Of a stretch of DNA of 64,000 nt, positions 49,171-58,035 are shown one piece after another. Below the pieces are notes generated by a model. It saw only the letters and a program-made list of their open reading frames with translations, ran no database searches and was not told the DNA's origin. Position 1 is the stretch's first letter. Every line of letters starts with the position of its first letter. Made by a program: the position numbers and the translations under genes. The stretch covers positions 4,092,001 through 4,156,000 of the forward strand of contig NZ_CP053928.1 in NCBI RefSeq assembly GCF_014108865.1. Direction: 5' to 3'. Origin of the DNA: Nocardioides sp. WS12 (GTDB taxonomy: Bacteria > Actinomycetota > Actinomycetes > Propionibacteriales > Nocardioidaceae).

Positions 49171-50199
49171 CTACGACAGTTCGGACTTCGTGTCGCGGGC
49201 GATGAAGGCCTCCATCAGGCCCGACGTCGTCAGGTTGCCGGCGACCACGTCGTCGACGGCGTCAACGATCGGCGCATCGACGCCCATTTGCGCCGCCAGG
49301 GCCCGCAGCGACGAGCAGGACTTCGCGCCCTCCGCGACCTGTCGGGTCGACGCGTAGATGTCCTCGACCGTCATGCCCTGGCCCATCTTCTCGCCGAAGG
49401 TCCGGTTGCGGGACAGCGGCGAGGAGCAGGTGGCGACGAGGTCGCCGAGTCCGGCCAGACCCATCAGCGTCAGCGGATTGGCACCGAGGTTCATCGCGAG
49501 CCGGGCCGTCTCGGCCAGCCCGCGGGTGATCAGCGAGGCAGTCGTGTTGTCACCGAAGCCGAGGCCCACGGCCATGCCAACGCACAGCGCCACGACGTTC
49601 TTGTAGGCGCCACCGAACTCGCAGCCGAGGACGTCGACGCTCGTGTAGGGGCGGAAGGCCGACGAGTGCATCCGGTTCTGCAGCAGCGTCGCGACGTTCT
49701 CGTCCGCGCACGCCACGACGGATGCCGCCGGCTCACGACGGGCGATCTCGCGGGCGAGGTTGGGGCCACTGACGACGGAGATCCGGTGGGCACCGATGTC
49801 ACCGACCTCGGCGATCACCTCCGACATCCGCTTCAGGGTGCCGAGTTCGACGCCCTTCATCAGGGAGACGAAAACGGCGTCGTTGTCGACGTACGGCAGG
49901 AAGGCGGGGAGGTTCTCCCGCAGCGACTGGGACGGCACGGCCAGCACGACGATGTCGGCACCGGCGAGCGCTTCCTCCGGGTCGGGGGTCGAGGTGATCG
50001 TGCGCGGCAACTCGATCCCGGGGAGGTAGTCGACGTTCTCGTGTCCCTCGTTGATCGAGGCGGACACCTCTTCACGGCGGGCCCAGATGCTCACGTCGTT
50101 GCCGGCATCGGCCAGCACGATGGAGAACGCCGTCCCCCACGAACCAGCACCCAGCACGGCAACCTTGTTGCCCGACAGATTCCCCACGAGTCCGTTCAC
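49171..50199 (-). CDS. gpsA: Glycerol-3-phosphate dehydrogenase [NAD(P)+]
   Basis: GpsA supplies sn-glycerol-3-phosphate for phospholipids. The 342-aa product has the Rossmann start VAVLGAGSWGTAFSIVLA, SGPNLAREIARREP, GGAYKNVVALCVGMA and GLAGLGDLVATCSSPLSRNR. The GTG start at 50199 overlaps the plsC-like stop (GTGA), linking two successive steps of phospholipid synthesis. Confidence 0.97.
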   Translation of the reverse strand: MNGLVGNLSGNKVAVLGAGSWGTAFSIVLADAGNDVSIWARREEVSASINEGHENVDYLPGIELPRTITSTPDPEEALAGADIVVLAVPSQSLRENLPAFLPYVDNDAVFVSLMKGVELGTLKRMSEVIAEVGDIGAHRISVVSGPNLAREIARREPAASVVACADENVATLLQNRMHSSAFRPYTSVDVLGCEFGGAYKNVVALCVGMAVGLGFGDNTTASLITRGLAETARLAMNLGANPLTLMGLAGLGDLVATCSSPLSRNRTFGEKMGQGMTVEDIYASTRQVAEGAKSCSSLRALAAQMGVDAPIVDAVDDVVAGNLTTSGLMEAFIARDTKSELS

Positions 50200-50957
50200 G
50201 CGCCCTTCGCCTTCGTCTTCTTCTGCTTCTTGAACCGGTCACCCTGCACCGCCATGTCGTAGCGCTCGGCGGGAGCCTTGTCGCCACGAATCAGTTCGAG
50301 CTCGTGGGTGATCGCGGCCATGATCCTGGCGGTCGCCTCGTTGACGACAGCCGGGGTCCGCGGCTGGGAACGCAGGTCGGTGAAGTCCACGGGCAACCCG
50401 ATCCGCATCTCGACCTTCTTGCGCGGGAACAGATGCGGCCGCTTGTCGTACGGCGCCAGCAGGTCCTGCGCGCCCCACTGGCCGACGGGGATCACCGGAC
50501 AGCCGGTCTCGAGGGCGATCCGTGCCGCACCGGACTTGCCCTTCATCGGCCACAGGTCGGGGTCGCGGGTGATGGTCGCCTCCGGGTAGATCACCACGAC
50601 CTGGCCGGCGTTGACCGCTTCGACCGCCGCGGCGTAGGCGCCGACGGCGTCCTTGGTCTCGCGCTTCACGGGGATCTGGCCAGCAGAGGTGAGGAAGGTG
50701 CCCAGCACGCGGTTGCTGAAAAGGCTGGCCTTGGCGAGGTAGCGCGGGTGGCGACCGTGGTCGTAGACCATGTGGGCCGCAGTCAGGGGATCCGCGTGCG
50801 ACAGGTGGTTGAGCACGATGAGGTAGCCGCCCGTTTCGGGGAAGTTCTCACTCCCCAGCCAGGTCCGACGCGTGGTGGCCAGCATCGTCGGCTTCACGAT
50901 TGCGACTGCCACGTTCAACGCCCAGCCACGCTTCTCCTGGAACTTGCGCACCTTCAC
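50196..50957 (-). CDS. plsC: 1-acyl-sn-glycerol-3-phosphate acyltransferase (PlsC family)
   Basis: The 253-aa product has the acyltransferase motifs NHLSHADPLTAA (NHxxxxD), IYPEATITRD (EGT-like motif II region) and CPVIPVGQWG. The C-terminus is Lys-rich (DRFKKQKKTKAKGA). It starts with GTG at 50957 and is coupled to gpsA. It is divergent from cofC with a gap of about 73 bases. Confidence 0.9.
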   Translation of the reverse strand: MKVRKFQEKRGWALNVAVAIVKPTMLATTRRTWLGSENFPETGGYLIVLNHLSHADPLTAAHMVYDHGRHPRYLAKASLFSNRVLGTFLTSAGQIPVKRETKDAVGAYAAAVEAVNAGQVVVIYPEATITRDPDLWPMKGKSGAARIALETGCPVIPVGQWGAQDLLAPYDKRPHLFPRKKVEMRIGLPVDFTDLRSQPRTPAVVNEATARIMAAITHELELIRGDKAPAERYDMAVQGDRFKKQKKTKAKGA

Positions 50958-51030
50958 GAGACGCAGGCTACCGGTCAGTGACCCCGACCACTTCAGGGCG
51001 CGACACGCGCCGCTTCACGTGCCTGCGAAG

Positions 51031-51678
51031 ATGGACGCCGTGGTCTCGCGTCCGGGCGGTTTCGTCATCCTGCTGCCCGTGAAGTCCCCGGGCACTGCGA
51101 AGTCCCGCATGGCCACGCTGAGCGACACGGACCGCGGACTGCTGGCCGGCGCCTTTGCCACCGATGCGGTCGATGCCTGCCTGCAGACCCCCGGTGTCGC
51201 CGGGGTCCTGGTGGTCAGCGACGACGCCGGCTTCGCGGCCACCCTGGCCGATCGGGGCGCCACGACCTGCGCCGATCCCGGCGGCGGCCTCAACGCTGCC
51301 CTGCGCCATGCAGCCACGGTGATCCACGACGAACGGCCGGACCTGCGACCCGTCGCACTGTGCGCCGATCTCCCCGCCCTCGCGCCGATCGACCTCGCCG
51401 CAGCCCTGGAGTTCGCAGCAACGACGACGGCCTGCTTCGTCAGGGATGCCGACGGAACGGGCACCACCTTCTACTCCGCCGGGTACGACGACTTCGACCC
51501 GCGCTTCGGTCCGGAGTCCGCGCAACGCCATGGCTCCGATGCGCAGGAGGTCCCTGGCGCAGTGCCCACGCTTCGGCGGGACGTCGACGACCTCGCCGAC
51601 CTGCGCGACGCCGTCACGCTCGGCGTCGGACCTGCGACCGCGCGGGCCCTGGCCGTCGTACAACTGACCCGGGACTGA
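51031..51678 (+). CDS. cofC: Phospholactate/phosphoenolpyruvate guanylyltransferase (CofC/FbiD)
   Basis: CofC/FbiD activates phosphoenolpyruvate or phospholactate with GTP in coenzyme F420 synthesis, an actinobacterial hallmark. The 215-aa product has FVILLPVKSPGTAKSRM (the nucleotide-binding start), VLVVSDDAGFAATLADRG, DPGGGLNAALRHA and ALCADLPALAPIDL. ATG at 51031 matches the family start. Other F420 genes are not in the window. Confidence 0.92.
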   Translation: MDAVVSRPGGFVILLPVKSPGTAKSRMATLSDTDRGLLAGAFATDAVDACLQTPGVAGVLVVSDDAGFAATLADRGATTCADPGGGLNAALRHAATVIHDERPDLRPVALCADLPALAPIDLAAALEFAATTTACFVRDADGTGTTFYSAGYDDFDPRFGPESAQRHGSDAQEVPGAVPTLRRDVDDLADLRDAVTLGVGPATARALAVVQLTRD

Positions 51679-51693
51679 CCGCACGAAAAGGCA

Positions 51694-51727
51694 ATCGGGC
51701 CGCCCTCCTGAAGGAGGACGGCCCGAT
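51694..51727. terminator. Bidirectional terminator between cofC and hupB
   Basis: ATCGGGCCGCCCTCCT (51694-51709) pairs with AGGAGGACGGCCCGAT (51712-51727) over 16 positions with one mismatch. It lies between the converging cofC (+) and hupB (-) genes. Confidence 0.82.
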
Positions 51728-51744
51728 CAAGGAACTGCGTGAAG

Positions 51745-52431
51745 TCAGGCCTTCTTAGCAGCAGCCTTCTTGGCAGGAGCCTTCTTGGCGGCCGGTGCCT
51801 TCTTGGCGGCCGGTGCCTTCTTGGCCGGAGCGGCCTTCTTGGCGGGAGCTGCGGCCTTCTTCGCCGGAGCAGCAGCCTTCTTGACCGCCGTGGTGGCAGC
51901 CTTCTTGGCCGGAGCCGCCGCCTTCTTCGCCGGAGCAGCAGCCTTCTTGACCGCCGTGGTGGCAGCCTTCTTGGCCGGAGCCGCCGCCTTCTTGGCGGGA
52001 GCTGCGGCCTTCTTCGCCGGAGCAGCAGCCTTCTTGACCGCTGCGGTGGCGGCCTTCTTGGCCGGAGCAGCAGCCTTCTTCGCCGGAGCAGCCTTCTTGG
52101 TCGCAGCAGCCTTCGTGGCGACGGCGGCCTTCTTCGGAAGCGGCGCGAGCTTCTTCGCACCGGAGACGACGTTCTTCAGGTCAGCGCCAGCGCTGAACTT
52201 CGGAACAGCCTTCTTCTTGGTCTTGACCCGCTCGCCGGTCTGCGGGTTGCGCACCCAACGCGCGTTGCGCACGGCCTTCTCGAAGGAGCCGAAGCCCGTG
52301 ATGGCGACCTTCTCACCCTTGGCAACCTGGCGGGTGATCGTGTCGAGAACCGCGTCAAGCGCGTGGGAAGCGTCCTTGCGGCTGCCCTCGAATCGGTCGG
52401 CCAGCGCGTCGATCAACTGAGACTTGTTCAC
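51745..52431 (-). CDS. hupB: HU-family DNA-binding protein with long Ala/Lys/Pro tail
   Basis: Residues 1-95 are HU (NKSQLIDALADRFEGSRKDA, VAITGFGSFEKAVR, NPQTGERVKTKKKAVPKFSAG). The remaining 130 or so residues are PAKKA, APAKKAA and AVKKA repeats, as in mycobacterial HupB, where such a tail binds and compacts DNA. The 228-aa size is typical of this class. The GTG start at 52431 follows AAGGA. The tail is encoded by near-identical DNA repeats (about 51770-52130), which could change copy number. Confidence 0.95.
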   Translation of the reverse strand: MNKSQLIDALADRFEGSRKDASHALDAVLDTITRQVAKGEKVAITGFGSFEKAVRNARWVRNPQTGERVKTKKKAVPKFSAGADLKNVVSGAKKLAPLPKKAAVATKAAATKKAAPAKKAAAPAKKAATAAVKKAAAPAKKAAAPAKKAAAPAKKAATTAVKKAAAPAKKAAAPAKKAATTAVKKAAAPAKKAAAPAKKAAPAKKAPAAKKAPAAKKAPAKKAAAKKA

Positions 52432-52606
52432 TACTTGTCCTTCCGAAACGCGCCTCATCGGGCGTCCCTTGGGCTGTTGCAGCCGAGCCCTCGCCCAGCC
52501 GTCCTTTCAGGGCACGCTAGGCATTAGTGGCCACACTCACAATCACCACGCCGTGTTTGGCCCTGTTTTTTCCCTGAAACCACGGTATTTCGGCCGATTT
52601 GGCCCT

Positions 52607-54547
52607 TCAGGAGGCCGAACCGGGCCACATCCGGTCCAACGCAAAACGCCCACCGATGGAGAAATCGAACTGCACGAGACGAAGATCTGCCAGCAATTGC
52701 GCGGCTTCGGGGTCCAGTTCGGACTCCTTGATCGGCTCACCACTGGTGTCGAGAAGGCGCCCTTGCTGGATGGCGGGGACGTGCTGATGCACCTGGTCGA
52801 GCAAGGTGAGGTACGGCGGCATCGGCGCGTTCGCGACGTCGTACAACAACGGCAGGAAGAAGGACGGACTCGTCGTCGGAACCTGACGCGCCACGTTGCG
52901 TCCGGGCTCGTTGCTCCAGATCAGGAAAGGCGTTCGGTAAAGCGACAGACCGGCGTTGTCGTTCTTGACCTTCGACCCGTAGATGCCCGGCAGGTGATCG
53001 CCGTAGAACAGCACGATCGTCTTCTCGGGACTCGTCGTGAGTTTCTCGAGGAAGGCAGCCAGCGCTTCATCGGTGTGTTCGAGGCCGCGTGCGTACTGGC
53101 CGATCTTCTTGCCGTTGTCGCCGGCGCCGTGCACCTTGATCGGGTCGTCGTAGTTGTGATCGACGGGAATGTGGTTCTGCATGGTCACGAGATTCACCAG
53201 CAACGGATTGTCGTGATCGTCGATCTGGGTGAGGACTTCGTCGAACGCCGCCTTGTCCGAGATGAAGGGGTTGTCGTCGATCGTGTCGGTCTCGCCGATG
53301 GTCGTGTCGTGGATGAACGACTCGAAGCCGAAGCGTTCGTAGACCTGCTCGCGCTTGTACATCCCCACCCGATAGGGGTGAACGGCAATCGCGTCGTGCC
53401 CGTGGCTCTTGAACCAGCCCACCGCCGACGGGTAGTTCGCCTTCCCCGGTACGAGCATTTGGTACGGCGACAGCATCTGCGGACGGAACAGCCCGAGGGA
53501 CTGGCCCGTCAGGGTCTCGAACTCCATGTTGGCCGTGCCGCCGCCGTACATCTGGGCGAGCATGTGGCCCGAGGTCGTGTCCTGCATCAGGGCCCTCGTG
53601 CGCGGGATCGGGTCGCGCTCGAGGTCGAAGCCCTTGAGTTCGGTGGGGTCCGTGAAGGACTCGCTGAGCACCAGGACGATGTTCACGTCATCGAGGCTGC
53701 CGGTGCGTTCGGCGTTGAGGTCCTTCGACAGCGCGGTGTAGCGGTCCGCGATCCGCGCCATCTCGGCTTCGTCGTACCCCTGCGGCTTGGCCATGGCACT
53801 GACCGGCATGTTGAACAGGAACCCGCCCACGAAGCCGTTGGAGCGGTAGTTGGTCTTCTGGCTCCAGTAGCGCCAGTCGTTGCCGCGCAGTTCGTAGAGG
53901 CCGCGCCACACGTTGCCGGGCTGGTTGAACTGGGTGGTCTGCATCAACAGGAGGGCCGCCATCACGCCGACGCCCAGCCGCAGGCCCAGGACGAGCAGGG
54001 CGTGCTCGCGCGGCAGGGAGCGAAGGCGCGGACGCGGATAGCGCACGCTCATCCGTCGCCCGATCCGCACGGCCGCCACGAAGACACCCACGATCAGCGC
54101 GAGAGCGACGACCAGGAACACCGGAGAGACCATCGACGTCAGGAACTCGGGCTGGCGTACGAAGTCCAGGTCGCTCGGGTAGACCGGCTCCTCGCGGATC
54201 TGGATCTTGACCAGGTTGCCGATGCCGACGGCCAACGCCAGCGCCATGACCAGTCCGATCGACCACCACAGCCGCCCGAGCACCGCCCAGAGGAATCCGA
54301 TGAGGATCCAGATCACCAGGGTGTCGAGGTAGAACGCACCGCCGTCGAAGAACTGGTCCTTGAACCAGCGCGGGTAGAACAGGCCCAGCGTCGAGGCCTC
54401 GAGTACGACGGCCACGGCCACCGCGGCCTGGAGGCTGCCGATCACGCCACGGCGCAGCACCGTTCGTAGCGGTGCCGGTCCGGACGCGGTCCGCTCGTCG
54501 TCGGGCGCAGACCCCTCCGTCACACGGGGCTCAACGACAGAGGACAC
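52607..54547 (-). CDS. LTA synthase-like membrane sulfatase
   Basis: This 646-aa protein has about five N-terminal membrane helices (to about residue 200) and a C-terminal sulfatase-fold domain with VLVLSESFTDPTEL (nucleophile Ser/Thr region), GGGTANMEFETLTG, TMQNHIPVDHNYD and LFYGDHLPG. This is the lipoteichoic-acid synthase architecture; the product could be a polyglycerolphosphate-like or other phosphoglycerol-modified polymer. The GTG start at 54547 falls inside a hairpin, so the true start may be GTG at 54523 or further in. It lies between leuD and hupB, an unusual insertion in the leuCD-hupB order. Confidence 0.82.
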   Translation of the reverse strand: MSSVVEPRVTEGSAPDDERTASGPAPLRTVLRRGVIGSLQAAVAVAVVLEASTLGLFYPRWFKDQFFDGGAFYLDTLVIWILIGFLWAVLGRLWWSIGLVMALALAVGIGNLVKIQIREEPVYPSDLDFVRQPEFLTSMVSPVFLVVALALIVGVFVAAVRIGRRMSVRYPRPRLRSLPREHALLVLGLRLGVGVMAALLLMQTTQFNQPGNVWRGLYELRGNDWRYWSQKTNYRSNGFVGGFLFNMPVSAMAKPQGYDEAEMARIADRYTALSKDLNAERTGSLDDVNIVLVLSESFTDPTELKGFDLERDPIPRTRALMQDTTSGHMLAQMYGGGTANMEFETLTGQSLGLFRPQMLSPYQMLVPGKANYPSAVGWFKSHGHDAIAVHPYRVGMYKREQVYERFGFESFIHDTTIGETDTIDDNPFISDKAAFDEVLTQIDDHDNPLLVNLVTMQNHIPVDHNYDDPIKVHGAGDNGKKIGQYARGLEHTDEALAAFLEKLTTSPEKTIVLFYGDHLPGIYGSKVKNDNAGLSLYRTPFLIWSNEPGRNVARQVPTTSPSFFLPLLYDVANAPMPPYLTLLDQVHQHVPAIQQGRLLDTSGEPIKESELDPEAAQLLADLRLVQFDFSIGGRFALDRMWPGSAS

Positions 54548-54575
54548 CCGGTGAACTTTACGTGTTCACCGGGTG
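54545..54575. terminator. Hairpin between leuD and the LTA-synthase-like gene
   Basis: CACCCGGTGAAC (54545-54556) and GTTCACCGGGTG (54564-54575) form a perfect 12-bp stem with a 7-nt loop. It follows the leuD stop on the minus strand. It also contains the GTG that opens the longest frame of the next gene, so it may be a leuCD terminator or a control hairpin. Confidence 0.7.
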
Positions 54576-54608
54576 CCCTCGCGTATTGCTGAGGCTTGCT
54601 GGGGCCGC

Positions 54609-55208
54609 TCAGGCGTGCTGCGTGACCGGCTTCCAGGACGGCCGTCCGGCCTCGTAGGCCGCGATGTCGTCCTTGTTGCCCAAGGTGATGCCGATGTCGT
54701 CGAGACCGTTGAGCAGACGCCAGCGGGTGTAGTCGTCGATGTCGAAGGAGTCCTCGACCTCGCCGCCCGGCGTGCTGACCGTCTTGTTCTCGAGGTCGAC
54801 CGTGATCTGCGCACCCGGGTTCTCGTCGAGGTGGTCCCAGAGACGCTGGATGACCTTCTCGTCGACCTGCGCGGCCACGAGGCCGGCCTTGCCGGAGTTG
54901 CCGCGGAAAATGTCGGCGAAGCGGGCCGAGATGACGGCCTTGAAGCCGTAGTTCTGCAGCGCCCACACGGCGTGCTCCCGCGAGGAGCCGGTGCCGAAGT
55001 CGGGACCGGCGACGAGCACCGACCCGGCGGCGTACACGTCGTTGTTGAGCACGAAGTCAGGGTCGTTGCGCCAGGCGGCGAACAGCCCGTCCTCGAAGCC
55101 GGTGCGCGTGACGCGCTTGAGGTAGACCGCCGGGATGATCTGGTCGGTGTCGACGTTGCTGCGCTTGAGCGGCACGCCGATGCCGGTGTGGTTGGTGAAC
55201 TTCTCCAT
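54609..55208 (-). CDS. leuD: 3-isopropylmalate dehydratase small subunit
   Basis: LeuD forms the swivelling domain of isopropylmalate isomerase with LeuC. The 199-aa product has the start MEKFTNHTGIGVPLKRSNVDTDQIIP, then GPDFGTGSSREHAVWAL and RFADIFRGNSGKAGL. It starts 3 bases after the leuC stop. Confidence 0.97.
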   Translation of the reverse strand: MEKFTNHTGIGVPLKRSNVDTDQIIPAVYLKRVTRTGFEDGLFAAWRNDPDFVLNNDVYAAGSVLVAGPDFGTGSSREHAVWALQNYGFKAVISARFADIFRGNSGKAGLVAAQVDEKVIQRLWDHLDENPGAQITVDLENKTVSTPGGEVEDSFDIDDYTRWRLLNGLDDIGITLGNKDDIAAYEAGRPSWKPVTQHA

Positions 55209-55211
55209 GAC

Positions 55212-56642
<1,431 letters not shown>

Positions 56643-56693
56643 GGCACCACTGTACAACTTGCATCCCATCATCCGAGACGGCAGTATTGCCAT
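56643..56693. promoter_or_regulatory. Divergent leuC/iclR promoter region
   Basis: Only 51 bases separate the two ATGs. Toward leuC a TACAGT hexamer ends six bases before the ATG. Toward the IclR gene TTGCAT (56659-56664) and AGTATT (56683-56688) are 18 bases apart, the latter five bases before ATG. The promoters must overlap, so an IclR dimer bound here could control both genes; in related bacteria the regulator next to leuC (LtbR/NdgR) does so. Confidence 0.55.
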
Positions 56694-57416
56694 ATGGACA
56701 ACTCGAGCGGCGTCGGCGTACTCGACAAGGCGGCCCTGGTGCTCACGGCACTGGAGTCCGGCCCGGCGACCTTGGCCGGCCTGGTGGCCGGCACGGGCCT
56801 GGCCCGGCCGACGGCCCACCGTCTGGCCGTGGCCCTCGAGCACCACCGGCTGGTGGCCCGCGACATGCAGGGCCGCTTCGTGCTCGGCCCGCGCCTCGCG
56901 GAGCTCTCCGCTGCGGCCGGCGAGGACCGTCTGCTCGCGACCGCCGGCCCCGTGCTGGCGCGACTGCGCGACATCACCGGCGAATCCGCCCAGCTCTGGC
57001 GCCGACAGGGCGACCACCGTGTCTGCGTCGCGGCCGCCGAGCGTCCCTCCGGCCTGCGCGACACGATCCCGGTCGGCTCCCAGCTGACCATGCGCGCTGG
57101 TTCCGCCGCGCAGGTGCTGCTCGCCTGGGACGACCCGGAGCGCATCCACCGTGGCCTGCAGAACGCCGCCTATTCGGCTGCCGAGCTGTCCGCGATCCGT
57201 CGCCGTGGCTGGGCCCAGTCCGTCGGCGAACGCGAACAGGGCGTGGCCTCGGTCTCCGCCCCGGTCCGCTCCCCCGGCGGCAAGGTCATCGCCGCCGTGT
57301 CGGTGTCCGGTCCGCTCGAGCGCCTCTCGCGCCAGCCCGGCCGGATGCACGCACCGGCCGTGCTCGCGGCCGCCGAGCGGCTGTCCGAGTCGCTGCGCCG
57401 CGCTGCGGCCGAATAG
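56694..57416 (+). CDS. IclR-family regulator next to leuCD (LtbR/NdgR type)
   Basis: The 240-aa product has an N-terminal winged helix (LDKAALVLTALESGPATLAGLVAGTGLARPTAHRLAVALE region) and an IclR effector domain (GESAQLWRRQGDHRVCVAAAERPSGLRD, MRAGSAAQVLLAWDD). Orthologues in Corynebacterium and Streptomyces repress leuCD and related amino-acid genes. It has no Shine-Dalgarno and is probably leaderless. The stop TAG is the first base block of the repeat array at 57416. Confidence 0.9.
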   Translation: MDNSSGVGVLDKAALVLTALESGPATLAGLVAGTGLARPTAHRLAVALEHHRLVARDMQGRFVLGPRLAELSAAAGEDRLLATAGPVLARLRDITGESAQLWRRQGDHRVCVAAAERPSGLRDTIPVGSQLTMRAGSAAQVLLAWDDPERIHRGLQNAAYSAAELSAIRRRGWAQSVGEREQGVASVSAPVRSPGGKVIAAVSVSGPLERLSRQPGRMHAPAVLAAAERLSESLRRAAAE

Positions 57417-57529
57417 CCGACTTGGGGTTTGTGACCGCCGACTTGGGGTTTGTGACCGCCGAGTTGGGGTTTGTGTTCGGCGACCCGCGTAACTACGTAC
57501 AACTCGACGGTCACAAACCCCAAGTCGGC
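57416..57529. repeat. Palindromic array of 21-bp units (3 direct, 1 inverted)
   Basis: Three 21-bp units start at 57416, 57437 and 57458 (the first two identical, GCCGACTTGGGGTTTGTGAC), and one inverted unit lies at 57509-57529. A partial inverted unit (GTACAACTCG) lies between. It fills the whole gap between the converging iclR and ogt genes, so it can fold as a shared terminator. Its build mirrors the array at 19670-19801 with a different unit sequence. Confidence 0.85.
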
Positions 57530-58009
57530 CTAGAAGAGGGCGTCCTGCTCGAGTTCGAGCAGGGCCTGCTTGCGCTGGATCCCACCGGCGTAGCCGGTCA
57601 ACGTGCCGTCCGCGCCGATGACGCGATGGCACGGGATGACGATCGGGATCGGGTTCGAACCGTTGGCGGTGCCGACGGCCCGGGACGCAGCGTTGCTCTT
57701 GCCGAGCCGGTGCGCGATCTCGCCGTACGACGCCGTTTCGCCGTACGCGATCTTCTCGAGCTGCTCCCACACCGAACGCTGCCAACTGGTTCCTGAAGGT
57801 GCGAGCGGCAGGTCGAACTCGGTGCGGTCGCCGGCGAAGTACTCCGCCAACTGGCCGACCGCCTTCTTCAGCACGGGTGCCTCGTCGGCCTGCGGGCCGC
57901 GGGGCCGACCGTCGTTGTCACGGAAGGGCGAGAACTCGATCGCAGTGATGGCACCGGCCTGCTCCACGATGCGCAGCGGCCCGATGGGCGATTCGACGAC
58001 AGTCCACAT
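57530..58009 (-). CDS. ogt: Methylated-DNA--protein-cysteine methyltransferase
   Basis: This suicide protein removes O6-alkyl groups from guanine. The 159-aa product has the active-site IPIVIPCHRVIGADG, the arginine-finger helix GETASYGEIAHRLGK and SNAASRAVGTANGSNP. ATG at 58009 follows AGGA at five bases. It lies 26 bases after the Ada/AlkA fusion, forming an alkylation-repair pair. Confidence 0.96.
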   Translation of the reverse strand: MWTVVESPIGPLRIVEQAGAITAIEFSPFRDNDGRPRGPQADEAPVLKKAVGQLAEYFAGDRTEFDLPLAPSGTSWQRSVWEQLEKIAYGETASYGEIAHRLGKSNAASRAVGTANGSNPIPIVIPCHRVIGADGTLTGYAGGIQRKQALLELEQDALF

Positions 58010-58035
58010 GGTGTTCCTCATTCTTCCAGTCGGTG

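Noticed and set aside
51770..52130. Intergenic or CRISPR-type repeats
   Set aside because: They are the coding sequence of the Lys/Ala/Pro tail of the HU protein.
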